Positions 1 to 8,471 of a DNA stretch of 64,000 bases are shown here, one piece after another; position 1 is the stretch's first letter; each line of letters opens with the position of its first letter. The stretch is taken from the NCBI RefSeq assembly GCF_047238265.1, contig NZ_JBDFMM010000001.1, positions 5,704,001-5,768,000 of the forward strand. The letters run 5' to 3'. Source of the stretch: Paenibacillus_F sp047238265. Lineage in GTDB: Bacteria > Bacillota > Bacilli > Paenibacillales > NBRC-103111. A program made the position numbers and the translations under genes. Under the pieces are notes generated by a model, which was not told the origin of the DNA, did not search any database, and saw only the letters and a list, made by a program, of their open reading frames with translations.

Positions 1-804
1 GTCGATGGTCTCTCCGCTGAGGGTCATGTTGTCCGTGTTCATCACGCCGTGGATAAAACCGACAAGCTGCCACTTGGCAATAAGCGTGGCCTGGCGCTTG
101 ATCACTTCCTGAAGCAGCGAGAGATAACGGTTTCCGCCAGCGGCGGCGGCTGCTTCGGGGTAGTGCCTCTGCAGGGTGTAGTCGGCCAGCGCCTGCAGGT
201 CCCCGGCAGAGCCCCACTTGGCGGCGAACTGGAAGGTTCCGACGCGCAGATGGCTCGCCGCCACGCGGGTCAGAACGGCGCCGGGCAGCTCCGTTTCGCG
301 GTACACGGGCTCGCCCGTGGTCACTACGGCCAGGCTGCGCGTTGTGGGAATGCCGAGCCCGTGCATGGCCTCACTGATGATGTACTCGCGCAGCATCGGC
401 CCTAAAGCCGCCCGGCCGTCGCCCCGGCGGGAATACGGGGTCCGGCCCGGCCCCTTGAGCTGGATGTCCAGCCGCCCGCCCGCGGGAGTGAGCTGCTCTC
501 CGAGCAGTACGGCACGGCCGTCGCCCAGCATCGTAAAATGCCCGAACTGATGCCCGGCGTATGCTTGAGCCAGCGGCTCAGCGCCTTCGGGAATCCGGTT
601 GCCGGCGAATACCTCCGTCCCCTCCTTGCTTTGCAGCGCGCGGCCGTTCAATCCCAAAGCTGACGCCAGCGCATCGTTGAAAACGACTATATCCGGTGAT
701 GCCACCGGTGCCGGATTCGTTTTGGTGAAAAAGATGTCCGGCAGACGGGCATAACTATTGTCGAAGTTCCAACCGGTTTCCGGTCCTGCTATTTTATCCG
801 TCAT
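1..804 (-). CDS. selO: SelO/YdiU family protein adenylyltransferase (3' end beyond window)
   Basis: Pseudokinase-fold enzyme that transfers AMP from ATP to Ser/Thr/Tyr hydroxyls of proteins (known of the SelO family). The 268 residues visible are the N-terminal half and read MTDKIAGPETGWNFDNSYARL, then the family blocks AYAGHQFGHF, GDGRAVLLGE, QLKGPGRTPYSRRGDGRAALGP cut here for length, and near the edge GFIHGVMNTDNM, which carries the catalytic-loop Asn/Asp. The frame is open to base 1, so the gene continues outside the window. The ATG at 804 follows AGAAGGAG at good spacing. No partner gene is seen upstream. Confidence 0.93.
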   Translation of the reverse strand, partial: MTDKIAGPETGWNFDNSYARLPDIFFTKTNPAPVASPDIVVFNDALASALGLNGRALQSKEGTEVFAGNRIPEGAEPLAQAYAGHQFGHFTMLGDGRAVLLGEQLTPAGGRLDIQLKGPGRTPYSRRGDGRAALGPMLREYIISEAMHGLGIPTTRSLAVVTTGEPVYRETELPGAVLTRVAASHLRVGTFQFAAKWGSAGDLQALADYTLQRHYPEAAAAAGGNRYLSLLQEVIKRQATLIAKWQLVGFIHGVMNTDNMTLSGETID

Positions 805-1106
805 CTTGTCTCCTTCTGTTATCGTTAAATTTTATAAACCTATATTACCCTTCCCATATACGAATCACTCGAAGCCGCCTATCAGTGAAAATGAGCCTTC
901 TATGTAAACCTCTATGCCTGACGGGGATGAACGCGGATCCGTGTCGTACCCCTGAACCCGCCTTTCGCTCGTTCGCTCGTTAGGGGCTTTCCTCATTATT
1001 CTCTTATCCCGAACAAAATTTCAAATTTTTTTTAGACAGAGAGAGCTTAATGACTCTGATAAACCAAGCCATAAGCTCTGTTTGGCTGCCTTGCTGTTCC
1101 GCAGGT
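805..1106. other. Intergenic region, no gene seen
   Basis: About 300 bases between the start of selO and the end of the SpoIIM-like gene. It should hold the selO promoter. A short tandem (CGCTCGTT twice, near 967-982) and an A/T-rich stretch near 1015-1035 are visible. No convincing coding sequence or strong hairpin is seen. Confidence 0.5.
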
Positions 1107-1658
1107 TCATCGGATCCAGTTCATAAGGGCCGGCGTTACGTTCGCTTCAACCAGGCTGGCCGCAATCAACAGCACCGCTGCGACGGCAAAAAGTTTGGCG
1201 CTCTCCAAAGCTTCTTTCTTCCAGCTTATCGTCAGCTTGAGTTGAACCGCCCGGGCAAACAGGCCCAAAGGTCTCAATCCGATAGCCCCTGCAAGCAGCA
1301 GAGCGGGAATCTCCAGAATCGCGTGCGGAAGCAGACCGGCCAAGATAACCGGCCAAGAATGCACGGCGGTGGACAAGACGATGACAAAGCCGATCATAAG
1401 ACCGTTGAACAGGAGCAGCAGAACCGTCGGGATAGACAGCAGAATTCCGCTGGCCGCAACGATAAAAGCCGTTCCTATATTATTGGCCGCAAGCGCGTAC
1501 CACACGGTATCCCCGGCGGGACGGTAGTACGTGGCGGGATCAACGTTTACCTGGCTGCCCAGCGAAAGACCAAGAATAAGCCCGACAAATAAAAGCGTCC
1601 CCGAAAGGAGAAGCCGTTTCTTCTCTTGTTTCCAAACCCGGATCAACTTGGATTTCAC
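1107..1658 (-). CDS. SpoIIM-like (stage II sporulation protein M family) membrane protein
   Basis: Integral membrane protein of 183 residues from the proposed start. It has about five hydrophobic segments and the family signature LLPHAILEIPALLLAGAIGL, with a short basic N-terminus (VKSKLIRVWKQEKKRLLL). SpoIIM acts in the septal peptidoglycan hydrolase complex during engulfment; family members outside the spoIIM locus, as here, have unknown roles. I choose GTG 1658, which follows GGGGAG at 8 bases. The frame is open up to GTG 1727, but that codon sits inside the terminator hairpin of the preceding small gene, so it is unlikely to be used. Confidence 0.72.
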   Translation of the reverse strand: MKSKLIRVWKQEKKRLLLSGTLLFVGLILGLSLGSQVNVDPATYYRPAGDTVWYALAANNIGTAFIVAASGILLSIPTVLLLLFNGLMIGFVIVLSTAVHSWPVILAGLLPHAILEIPALLLAGAIGLRPLGLFARAVQLKLTISWKKEALESAKLFAVAAVLLIAASLVEANVTPALMNWIR

Positions 1659-1710
1659 CCTTAATCTCCCCAATCCTCGTGATGTCCTTGCATGGCTGAC
1701 GGTTAAGGGA

Positions 1711-1745
1711 AAAAGTGTATCTGCCACGCAGATACACTTTTTCGG
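1711..1745 (-). terminator. Perfect hairpin terminator after the 55-aa gene
   Basis: Two perfect 14-base arms (1711-1724 and 1728-1741) around a 3-base loop, with T-runs on both strands. It lies 9 bases past the stop of the small gene at 1750 and can work in both directions. It also places the real start of the SpoIIM-like gene downstream of it. Confidence 0.85.
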
Positions 1746-1749
1746 TGAC

Positions 1750-1917
1750 TTACAGAGCGATAGCCGTGTCGATCAGACCCAGGTTGATCAGCGTGAGAAG
1801 AAGCTGACGCACCGGTTCCAGCTGCGGAGGAAGAGTACCCGAGGAGATCAGAGCTTCAATGATTTGAGTGGCGATCGAAAGGTCAACACCGAGAATTTGC
1901 GTGACTTCCATGAACAT
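1750..1917 (-). CDS. Small hydrophobic/amphipathic protein, 55 aa
   Basis: A short reading frame, MFMEVTQILGVDLSIATQII... ending ...LINLGLIDTAIAL. It is preceded by GGGAAAGGTGG at proper spacing from ATG 1917 and followed at once by a perfect terminator, so it looks like an independent monocistronic small gene. The composition is rich in Leu, Ile, Ala and Thr with few charges; periodic hydrophobicity suggests one or two amphipathic helices and a membrane- or partner-binding role. I do not recognise the family. Its position beside a SpoIIM-like and a Bce-like permease gene does not assign a function. Confidence 0.6.
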   Translation of the reverse strand: MFMEVTQILGVDLSIATQIIEALISSGTLPPQLEPVRQLLLTLINLGLIDTAIAL

Positions 1918-2097
1918 GTTCAGCACCACCTTTCCCTCTAAGATAGTGCTACTCTATGAAACTACCTTTGAAAAGGTTCTAAATTTGAGCAGAGTGTCCG
2001 GGAGATTCGGGACAGGCAGCCGGAAAAGTCTATACATTCAGCGGAGAGAAAGGTGTCTGTTCTCCCTTTCGATATCCTCAGAGGGATTTTTTCCTGC

Positions 2098-2126
2098 AAA
2101 AAAAAGCCCCGCATAACGCGGAGCCG
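2098..2126 (-). terminator. Terminator of the Bce-like operon
   Basis: Arms near 2105-2112 and 2118-2124 (one mismatch) with a run of eight T on the minus strand, directly after the permease stop at 2135. Confidence 0.8.
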
Positions 2127-2134
2127 TCTGATTC

Positions 2135-4054
2135 TCATCCGTTCTTCGGATACATGTGCTGCAAATAACGCCAACGGATAAGGAAAAAATAACTGATCTG
2201 AATTCCGATGAAGGATAAGAAAATGAGCACGGAATTCATCCAGACGGAGAAATCCACGAGCTGCTGCAGAGCGATGAACGCTACACCGCTGTGCACGAGC
2301 GCAAGCACGATCGGCAGAAAGAACATGAGCAGCAGCTGTCTCGTTACGATCCTCCGCAGCTCCTTGTTCAACAGGCCCATTTTCGCGATCATCCGGTACT
2401 GTTCCCGATCCCGCTCCATGTCGGCATACAACCGGAAGTACAGGAGGCTGGCGGCGAAGGTGAAAAATACGACGCCTACCATCGCGCTAATAATGAATAA
2501 GAGTCCGTTGGTCTGCTTATCGGCCAGCCAATCCAGCACCAGCGCATTGAATTCGAAGCGGTCGCGATCGTCCTTGCCGATCTTGTCTGCCAACACGCTT
2601 GCGACATTCCGGGTATTCTCCCAATCGGCCACATAGAAAAAATTAAAATGGAGCTGCGTGCCTTCAATTTCGGGCACGGTTTCAAACATTCGGTCGGACA
2701 CGACAACGGTATAGTGGCCGTCCGGCAGAATGACCGTCGGCACGTACTGCTTTACCGTTACGTTCTTTTGCCAGGTTTCACTTATTGCGAGGTCAACGGA
2801 GTCAGGCACGGTTTCCTTCTTCTCTTTGATCTGAGTAGCCAGAAAGAGGCTCCCCGGCAGAAGCAGGCTTTCCCCGTCCGCCAGTTCCTCCGTATCGCGC
2901 AGCCCCAAAGTTTTGGCCAGGGCGTTAAATTCGCTTTGCTTGACGAGGACCAGGCGTCCCCACAGCCGCTTGGCATGGACCGCGTTCAAATCATAAGCGA
3001 AACCGTGGTCACCCAGTTGCTTTTGAATCTCTGAAATAACTTCCTCTTCGTTTTGAACGCTTTGATCCGTTTTGTAAGTAAAGGCATAGGGATTCTCCAT
3101 CTCTTTCAGCCCGGGGTGATTCGTCGCCAGCACCGTGCCGATTCCGGTAAAGGCAATCGCCGACACGATCGTGATCATGAAAAACATCGTCGCATTATCC
3201 TTCATCCGATACGCCAGCTGTGACAAAACGAGCAGATTCGTTCCTTTGAAGAACACACGGTCCTTCCGTTTTAAGCTCCGGAGCGCGTACACGCTGAGCT
3301 GCGTGAACAGGAAGTACGTGCCGGCGACGACGAGGCCCACACCGGCGAAAAGCAGCCAGAACGAGTGAAAGTACCCGTTCACGTAAATCATCACCGTGGC
3401 ATATCCGGCCAGGATCAGGACGATTGCCAGCACCGACAGCAGCCGCGAGGGCTTAGGCTCGGGCTTCGGTTTTTCATCCGACCGGAATAAATCCGCCAGG
3501 CGGCCGGCCTTCACTATCCGGGAAGTGAACAGCGCGACAAGGCCAAACAGCAGAACAAAGGCGGCCGCGGTTACGACAATGGCCAGCACCGGCACGTAGA
3601 AGGTCAAGCCTGCCTTGATGACGAGCAGCTTGGCAATGCCGAGCAGAATCATCTTCGTGAAAACAAGCCCCACAATGATGCCCGCTGCAATCGACGCTCC
3701 CCCGATAAGCAAGTTCTCCATGAAAACGAGACGGCGCAGCTGCCGCGGGGACATGCCGTGCATCATCAGAATGCCGAATTCCCGCTTGCGGGTTTGCAAG
3801 AAAGTGCCGGCCGAGTACAGGCAGAAGAAAAACGAAAAAATGAAGAGAATCACTTGCGAAACACGCATGCCGCTCGTTGCCAATGCACTGATCGTTCTGC
3901 TCGTCGTTCTCAGCTCTCCCTGCAGATCGGGATGAAACAGCAGCAGGGCATAGACGAAAAAAACAAGGACGGAAAACGAGCTGCTTAAGAAATGCGCCAG
4001 GTAAATCCGTTTGTTCCGAACGACGTTATTAAACGCGAACTGCCGGAAAGTCAT
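2135..4054 (-). CDS. BceB-type ABC transporter permease
   Basis: Permease of a peptide-antibiotic resistance transporter. It is 639 residues, normal for BceB/YxdM proteins: one N-terminal helix, a FtsX-like block of helices, a large extracellular loop (about residues 310-515) and C-terminal helices. The N-terminus MTFRQFAFNNVVRNKRIYL is typical. In this family the extracellular domain recognises the antimicrobial peptide-lipid complex and the permease also passes the signal to the partner kinase, which here lacks its own sensor domain. The start overlaps the end of the ATPase gene by 26 bases, so the two are translationally linked. The exact substrate (bacitracin or another peptide) cannot be read from the sequence. 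Confidence 0.92.
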   Translation of the reverse strand: MTFRQFAFNNVVRNKRIYLAHFLSSSFSVLVFFVYALLLFHPDLQGELRTTSRTISALATSGMRVSQVILFIFSFFFCLYSAGTFLQTRKREFGILMMHGMSPRQLRRLVFMENLLIGGASIAAGIIVGLVFTKMILLGIAKLLVIKAGLTFYVPVLAIVVTAAAFVLLFGLVALFTSRIVKAGRLADLFRSDEKPKPEPKPSRLLSVLAIVLILAGYATVMIYVNGYFHSFWLLFAGVGLVVAGTYFLFTQLSVYALRSLKRKDRVFFKGTNLLVLSQLAYRMKDNATMFFMITIVSAIAFTGIGTVLATNHPGLKEMENPYAFTYKTDQSVQNEEEVISEIQKQLGDHGFAYDLNAVHAKRLWGRLVLVKQSEFNALAKTLGLRDTEELADGESLLLPGSLFLATQIKEKKETVPDSVDLAISETWQKNVTVKQYVPTVILPDGHYTVVVSDRMFETVPEIEGTQLHFNFFYVADWENTRNVASVLADKIGKDDRDRFEFNALVLDWLADKQTNGLLFIISAMVGVVFFTFAASLLYFRLYADMERDREQYRMIAKMGLLNKELRRIVTRQLLLMFFLPIVLALVHSGVAFIALQQLVDFSVWMNSVLIFLSFIGIQISYFFLIRWRYLQHMYPKNG

Positions 4055-4799
4055 GTCTGTAGCCTCCTAGCAGCGAGAGGGCATGGATAATTTTCTGGTA
4101 AAAGACCTCACGGTTCCCTCCCTGCGTGATCTCGTTATGAAATTTGCCGTCTTTAATAAACACCACACGGTCGCAGTAGCTCGCCGCCATCGCATCGTGC
4201 GTGACGAGCATCATCGTCGCTTCCTGGCGTTTGTTCATCGTCGTCAGCAGCTCCATGACGTCGCGTGCGGACTTCGAATCGAGATTGCCTGTCGGCTCGT
4301 CGGCGAGCACCAGCTTCGGCGAATGGATCAACGCACGCGCGATAGCCGTACGCTGAGCCTGCCCGCCGGAAATCTCATAGGTCCGCTTGTCCAGGACCGT
4401 CGTAATGCCCAGCTGCTCCGCAATCGGCTCCAGCAGGCTTTTCATCTGATCCAGCGCGACCCCGTCGAGTGTAAGCGGGAGTAAAATATTTTCCTTCACG
4501 GTCAGCGTAGGCAGCAAATTAAACGATTGAAAAATAAAGCCCAGCCTGCGTCTGCGAAAAAGCGCCAGCTCGTCCGCGTTCATCCGGTGCGGATGATTGC
4601 CGTCCACGCAAACTTCGCCCGACGTCGGTTCGTCGATGGTCGATACCAGATTGAGCAGCGTCGTTTTGCCGCTTCCCGAAGGACCCATGATCCCGACGAA
4701 TTCTCCCTTCTCAATCGTCAGGTTAATATCCGACAACGCCTCGAACGGCATTTTTTCGTTATAAATCTTGCACAAGTTTGTCACTTTCAAAATGTCCAA
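4029..4799 (-). CDS. BceA-type ABC transporter ATP-binding protein
   Basis: ATPase partner of the downstream permease. Walker A is GPSGSGKTT, then a Q-loop at FIFQSFNLLP, signature ISGGQAQRTAIARAL, Walker B LVLADEPTGNLD and H-loop LVTHD. Length is about 256 residues. The frame extends upstream to an ATG at 4829, but TTG 4799 (MDILKVTNLCKIYN) lies 10 bases after AAGGGA and matches the usual N-terminus of the family, so I use it. The gene follows a 145-base spacer holding a perfect inverted repeat, probably the binding site of the response regulator. Confidence 0.92.
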   Translation of the reverse strand: MDILKVTNLCKIYNEKMPFEALSDINLTIEKGEFVGIMGPSGSGKTTLLNLVSTIDEPTSGEVCVDGNHPHRMNADELALFRRRRLGFIFQSFNLLPTLTVKENILLPLTLDGVALDQMKSLLEPIAEQLGITTVLDKRTYEISGGQAQRTAIARALIHSPKLVLADEPTGNLDSKSARDVMELLTTMNKRQEATMMLVTHDAMAASYCDRVVFIKDGKFHNEITQGGNREVFYQKIIHALSLLGGYRHDFPAVRV

Positions 4800-4872
4800 G
4801 CCCGTCACGTCCCTTCTTGCTTCTAGCATACCCCAGGCAATCCGCCGCTCCTATACCGCTGCATTACGCCAA

Positions 4873-4890
4873 TCTTACAGGGTTGTAAGA
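4873..4890 (-). promoter_or_regulatory. BceR-like binding site (7-4-7 inverted repeat) upstream of the ABC genes
   Basis: TCTTACA, four bases, TGTAAGA: a perfect 7-4-7 inverted repeat in the spacer between the kinase and ATPase genes. Regulators of the BceR/YxdJ group are known to bind inverted repeats of this shape upstream of their transporter genes. It implies that the transporter pair has its own inducible promoter, separate from the regulator-kinase transcript. Confidence 0.72.
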
Positions 4891-4944
4891 CTCCGGGAAA
4901 ACTTTCATACCGGTCTATGTAAAAAGGCGAAGAGTGATCGCTCA

Positions 4945-5937
4945 CTATTCGCCCCGTTCGGTCGCGTACGGAAAAATGATGCGGACGGTCGTCCCTTGGC
5001 CGATCTCCGATTCGATCTCCACCCGGTGATTCAGGCGGTCCGTCACTTCCTTCACCAAATACAGACCCATGCCTGTCGATTCTTTAAATTTCCGCCCGTT
5101 TTCGCCGGTAAAAAAGGGATCGAAAACCCGCTTCAAATCGGATGGCGGAATCCCCACGCCGCAATCCGTTACGCTCAGAATAACGGCTTTATCCTCCGCA
5201 TGCGCTTGGAAGACAACCTTCGTCCGGCTGCCAGCCGAATAAGTAATGGCGTTCGAAATCAGCTGCTGGACGATGAACCGGAGCCATTTGGCGTCGCTCT
5301 CGACCGTGACGTTCTCGCCGATAAGAAGCTCCGGATGCACATAATGCCGGATAAACGACCGCCGGTTATCTTGAATCACTTCGTTGACCAGCTCTCTCAG
5401 CTGCACCCGGTAAATATGGAAGTCCTGGGCGAACGTTTCCCGCCGTGCCATATAAAGCACCATTTCGAGCCCGTGACGCAGCCGGTCGGACTCCTCCGCG
5501 ATACTGGCAAACCGTTCGTCGTCCCCGTTCTGCGTGATGAGCTGGATAACCGATAGCGGGGTTTTCATCTGATGCACCCATTGATTCATGAATGTCAGGT
5601 GCTGCCGCTGTCTTTCCTCCCACACATGCTCCCGCTGTCTGCTCCTGCGGTACTGGGCATCCAGAATCTTCGTTAAAGACGCTGCAAGAGGCGCACGGTT
5701 TACCTTGAGTTCCCGCGGCAGGACGTCGCTCGGGCCGGAGACGTACCGGTAAAACGCCCGCAGCCGGACATAGCGGTAAACCAAATAACCGCACAGCACG
5801 CACAGGCCGAGAAACAGCGCGTACAAAGCGGTCCCCAGATGATTGTACCCGTCCAGCCAGCAGATCAGCAGGATGACCAGCATCTGTACCAGGCTGAACC
5901 CGACAAGCGGCACATGGTCCCGTACAAACAACCTCAT
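4945..5937 (-). CDS. BceS-type intramembrane-sensing histidine kinase
   Basis: Short sensor kinase with two N-terminal membrane helices, almost no extracellular loop, a DHp helix containing MNQWVHQMKTPLSVIQL (phospho-acceptor His in WVHQMKTP) and a C-terminal ATPase domain with N-box LISNAITYS, DCGVGIPPSDL and GMGLYLVKE. In this family the kinase is activated by the transporter rather than by ligand directly. Start chosen at ATG 5937, which overlaps the regulator stop as ATGA and has GGAAGGA upstream. An in-frame ATG at 5958 lacks a ribosome site. About 330 residues, normal for BceS. Confidence 0.92.
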   Translation of the reverse strand: MRLFVRDHVPLVGFSLVQMLVILLICWLDGYNHLGTALYALFLGLCVLCGYLVYRYVRLRAFYRYVSGPSDVLPRELKVNRAPLAASLTKILDAQYRRSRQREHVWEERQRQHLTFMNQWVHQMKTPLSVIQLITQNGDDERFASIAEESDRLRHGLEMVLYMARRETFAQDFHIYRVQLRELVNEVIQDNRRSFIRHYVHPELLIGENVTVESDAKWLRFIVQQLISNAITYSAGSRTKVVFQAHAEDKAVILSVTDCGVGIPPSDLKRVFDPFFTGENGRKFKESTGMGLYLVKEVTDRLNHRVEIESEIGQGTTVRIIFPYATERGE

Positions 5938-6635
5938 CGTCCGGTTTCGTCCTTCCATGTGAGGTGCAGCCGGTACCCGACGCCGCGCAGCGTTTCGATG
6001 GCATCGTCGATGCCGAGCTCCGCCAGCTTCTTGCGCAGCCGCGTAACGTTAACGCTCAGCGCGTTATCATCGACATAGCTGTAATCGTCCCACAGCTTGT
6101 CGAGAATGGCCTCCCGGCTGGCGATCCGGGGACTGTGATGCATCAGCGTCTCCATCAGCAGCGATTCTTTGCGCGTCAAAAGCGCGGACCGCTCCTTCAG
6201 CCGCAGCTCCATCCGCTCGGGATACAGCAGCAGCCCGTCCCGCTCCACGATGCGCTCCTTCGTCGCATAATCGCCGTAGACGCGCCTGATTTGGCTGCGG
6301 ATCTTGGCCATCACGATCTCGTAATGGAACGGCTTCGTGATATAATCGTCCGCCCCGCTCTCCAGGGCCAGCACCTGATCCATTTCCCCGCTGCGGGCGG
6401 AAATGAAAATAATCGGACATGTGGAGACCGTCCGGATTTGGCGGCACCAGTAGTAGCCGTCGTAGCTCGGCAGGTTGACGTCCAGCAGCACGACTTGCGG
6501 CACCTGGCTTTGAAATAATTCCATCACGCGCTGGAAATCATCCGCCACGATGGCTTCATCCCCGTACTTTTGAATGTGCGACTTCAACAATTCCGCTATT
6601 TTGGGATCGTCTTCGACGATCATGATTTTATTCAT
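5934..6635 (-). CDS. BceR-type OmpR-family response regulator
   Basis: 233 residues: receiver domain (IVEDDPKIAEL at the start, phospho-acceptor Asp in VVLLDVNLPSYDG, Lys in YITKPFHYEI) followed by a winged-helix DNA-binding domain ending GVGYRLHLTWK. First gene of the resistance module and translationally coupled to the kinase by an ATGA overlap. Likely target is the inverted repeat at 4873-4890. Confidence 0.93.
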   Translation of the reverse strand: MNKIMIVEDDPKIAELLKSHIQKYGDEAIVADDFQRVMELFQSQVPQVVLLDVNLPSYDGYYWCRQIRTVSTCPIIFISARSGEMDQVLALESGADDYITKPFHYEIVMAKIRSQIRRVYGDYATKERIVERDGLLLYPERMELRLKERSALLTRKESLLMETLMHHSPRIASREAILDKLWDDYSYVDDNALSVNVTRLRKKLAELGIDDAIETLRGVGYRLHLTWKDETGR

Positions 6636-6692
6636 CCGGGAAAATCCCTCCCTTTTTCTGCAAATGCCTGGTCGTCACCTCCATTAAACCAC

Positions 6693-6727
6693 AAAAAAGC
6701 GCGTGTCCCAATACGGGAAACGCGCGT
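6693..6727 (-). terminator. Terminator of the general-stress gene
   Basis: Arms at 6699-6709 and 6715-6725 (one mismatch) followed on the minus strand by six T. It separates the stress gene from the downstream Bce-like regulator gene. Confidence 0.75.
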
Positions 6728-6788
6728 TGAATGGAGGATATTCCTTTTTTTATTTAACATAATCGTTACAAATCATCTGCCGCCTATC

Positions 6789-7277
6789 CTAATTCAATTC
6801 GACCGTTTTATTTAGATCCGACTCGTCATTCTCTTTCCCCGTCAGTTTCTTGAACATATTCTTCACCAGCTTCATTCTGTTGCCGGCTTCCCAGTACTCG
6901 GCGGTTTCCGCTTTGATTTTAATCAGGACAAGATTCGGATCATCGCTCGAAACCCCGAAAAACTTCTCGTAAATGGGGCTCCAAAGCTCTTCCAGCTTGG
7001 CCCGGTCTTCTATCAGTTCCGCCTCGCCGCGGACGGATACATACGATTTGTCCACATAAGCGACGTTAACGCTCTTATTCTCAAGAAGCTCCCGGTAGAC
7101 GCTCTTATCTTTCATCGTCATAAACCACAGGTCCCCGTCGAACTCCACTTCCTGAGTGCTCATCGGCCGGGAAACGAGCCCGTCGCTGCTTATGGTCGTG
7201 AGCATGGCGACGTCGATGTCTTTGATTAGATCCCGGACCTTCTCGACAGCTTCCTGATTCTTTTCATAAGTGCTCAT
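6789..7277 (-). CDS. General stress protein 26-like, pyridoxamine 5'-phosphate oxidase fold
   Basis: 162 residues from ATG 7277, which follows GAAGGGGA; the frame is open further upstream but without a ribosome site. The split-barrel flavin-binding fold is recognisable from MLTTISSDGLVSRPMSTQEV, then DLWFMTM, SVNVAYVDKSYVSVRGEAEL and a YWEAG segment near the C-terminus. Members of this group are known as small FMN- or FAD-binding stress proteins rather than true PNP oxidases. Monocistronic, with its own terminator. Confidence 0.85.
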   Translation of the reverse strand: MSTYEKNQEAVEKVRDLIKDIDVAMLTTISSDGLVSRPMSTQEVEFDGDLWFMTMKDKSVYRELLENKSVNVAYVDKSYVSVRGEAELIEDRAKLEELWSPIYEKFFGVSSDDPNLVLIKIKAETAEYWEAGNRMKLVKNMFKKLTGKENDESDLNKTVELN

Positions 7278-7584
7278 TCTAACATCCCCTTCAAGTGTTT
7301 GTCGGTATACGAATGGAACCCGCCGAGAGGCTCCAGCCAAGTGCATAGTCTCTCTTTTATATAAACCAAACGGACAGACCGGCAAACGGAAACCCCCTAA
7401 AGTTCCTACGAAGCTTACTCTTTTAAGGTTTGAGTGCTCTTATAATCGCGTCCACCTCCGGCTCCTGGTAAATACAAAAAAACCGCCGCCACGGCCCGAC
7501 AGGAGCGTGAACGGCGATAACTTTTAACTCATCACATAGGTTTCCATTCCGTAATTTGATACAGGCCGACTGCCTTTACAACAA
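7278..7584. other. Intergenic region with promoter space and a terminator
   Basis: About 300 bases holding the promoter of the stress gene (proximal half) and the terminator of the MerR operon (distal half, listed separately). I see no coding sequence in it. Confidence 0.5.
7475..7517 (-). terminator. Terminator of the MerR-AHSA1 operon
   Basis: GC-rich arms near 7484-7493 and 7506-7516 with a short internal mismatch, then seven T on the minus strand. Confidence 0.65.
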
Positions 7585-8031
7585 CTACCCGGCCAATTCC
7601 GCCAGCACCTCACCCAGCCTGTCAAGGTTCTGTTCATTGGCTTCCGCACAATAAGGCTTGGCCTCTTCGAACTCCTCTTTTACTTGGAAACGCTGGCGGA
7701 ACGTAACCTTGGTGCGTCCATGCAGATCCTCGAAGGTTCCCGTTAACCGGAATTCGTGGCCGGATAAATGATCCAGCACAACCCGCTCCGGCGCCACGAT
7801 CTCGACAAAGACGCTGCGGTTGGGGTAATCCGTGCCGTCCGGTCCGTGCATGGTGAGCGTCCACGTGCCGCCCGGCTTGATGTCACACTCGTGAAACGTA
7901 TTCGTGAAGCCCTTCGGTCCCCACCACCGGGCTAACAGTTCGGGAGTTGTCCATGCCCGAAAAACAAGCTCCCGCGGTACAGCGTACTCACGCGTGGTAA
8001 CGAGTTCGTTTTCACCGGCCGTCATGCTCAT
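7585..8031 (-). CDS. SRPBCC (AHSA1/START-like) domain protein
   Basis: 148 residues with the Aha1-C/polyketide-cyclase-like helix-grip fold: N-terminal REYAVPRELVFRAWTTPELLARWWGP, then GGTWTLTMHGPDGTDYP and a C-terminal long helix ending RLGEVLAELAG. Such proteins bind small hydrophobic ligands; a defined reaction is not established for this group. Last gene of a three-gene operon, overlapping the preceding paralogue by four bases (ATGA). Confidence 0.85.
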   Translation of the reverse strand: MSMTAGENELVTTREYAVPRELVFRAWTTPELLARWWGPKGFTNTFHECDIKPGGTWTLTMHGPDGTDYPNRSVFVEIVAPERVVLDHLSGHEFRLTGTFEDLHGRTKVTFRQRFQVKEEFEEAKPYCAEANEQNLDRLGEVLAELAG

Positions 8032-8471
8032 GCCTCCCCCTCCAGTGCTTTGCCCAGTGCGTCCAGCAGCGCATTTGTACCGTGTTCCCGCACCTCGGGC
8101 GTGTCGTGACCGTCAAAGAAGGCGCCCTGCTCCGTGAAAATAAGCTTCGTGCCGCCCTCCGTCTCCATCAGCTCGATCGTTGTGATCGAGACCGACATGC
8201 GCGCATCGCCCGAACCCAGGGTGTACGTATACACAATGCGCCGGTCCGGGACAAGTTCCTGATAGCTCGCATCGAAGGTAAAAACCGGGCCTTCCGGCGG
8301 CCCCCCGCTGCTGTACTCGCGTCCGCCGACCCGAAACTCGAAGATGTCCGGCTTCGAAAACCACTTGGCTTTGGCATCCGGGTCGGCCCAGGCGCGATAC
8401 ACCCGCTCCGGCGGTGCCGCATAAACCCTCTCGACGACGAAGGTCGCATGTTTGACGAATCGATCGTTCAT
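8028..8471 (-). CDS. SRPBCC (AHSA1/START-like) domain protein, paralogue
   Basis: 147 residues: FVVERVYAAPPERVYRAWADPDAKAKWF at the start, FEFRVGGREYSSGG, then a C-terminal helix with HGTNALLDALGKALEG. Similar in fold to the next gene but clearly diverged, so an old duplication. It overlaps both neighbours by ATGA, so the operon is tightly coupled to the MerR regulator. An ArsR or MerR regulator beside AHSA1 genes is a common arrangement; the ligand is unknown. Confidence 0.85.
   Translation of the reverse strand: MNDRFVKHATFVVERVYAAPPERVYRAWADPDAKAKWFSKPDIFEFRVGGREYSSGGPPEGPVFTFDASYQELVPDRRIVYTYTLGSGDARMSVSITTIELMETEGGTKLIFTEQGAFFDGHDTPEVREHGTNALLDALGKALEGEA

Noticed and set aside
1727..1727. 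GTG at 1727 as start of the SpoIIM-like protein
   Set aside because: It falls inside the loop of the upstream terminator and has no ribosome site; GTG 1658 does.
4768..5556. 262-codon plus-strand frame opposite the kinase
   Set aside because: Shadow of the Bce-like ATPase and kinase genes; those have all family motifs.
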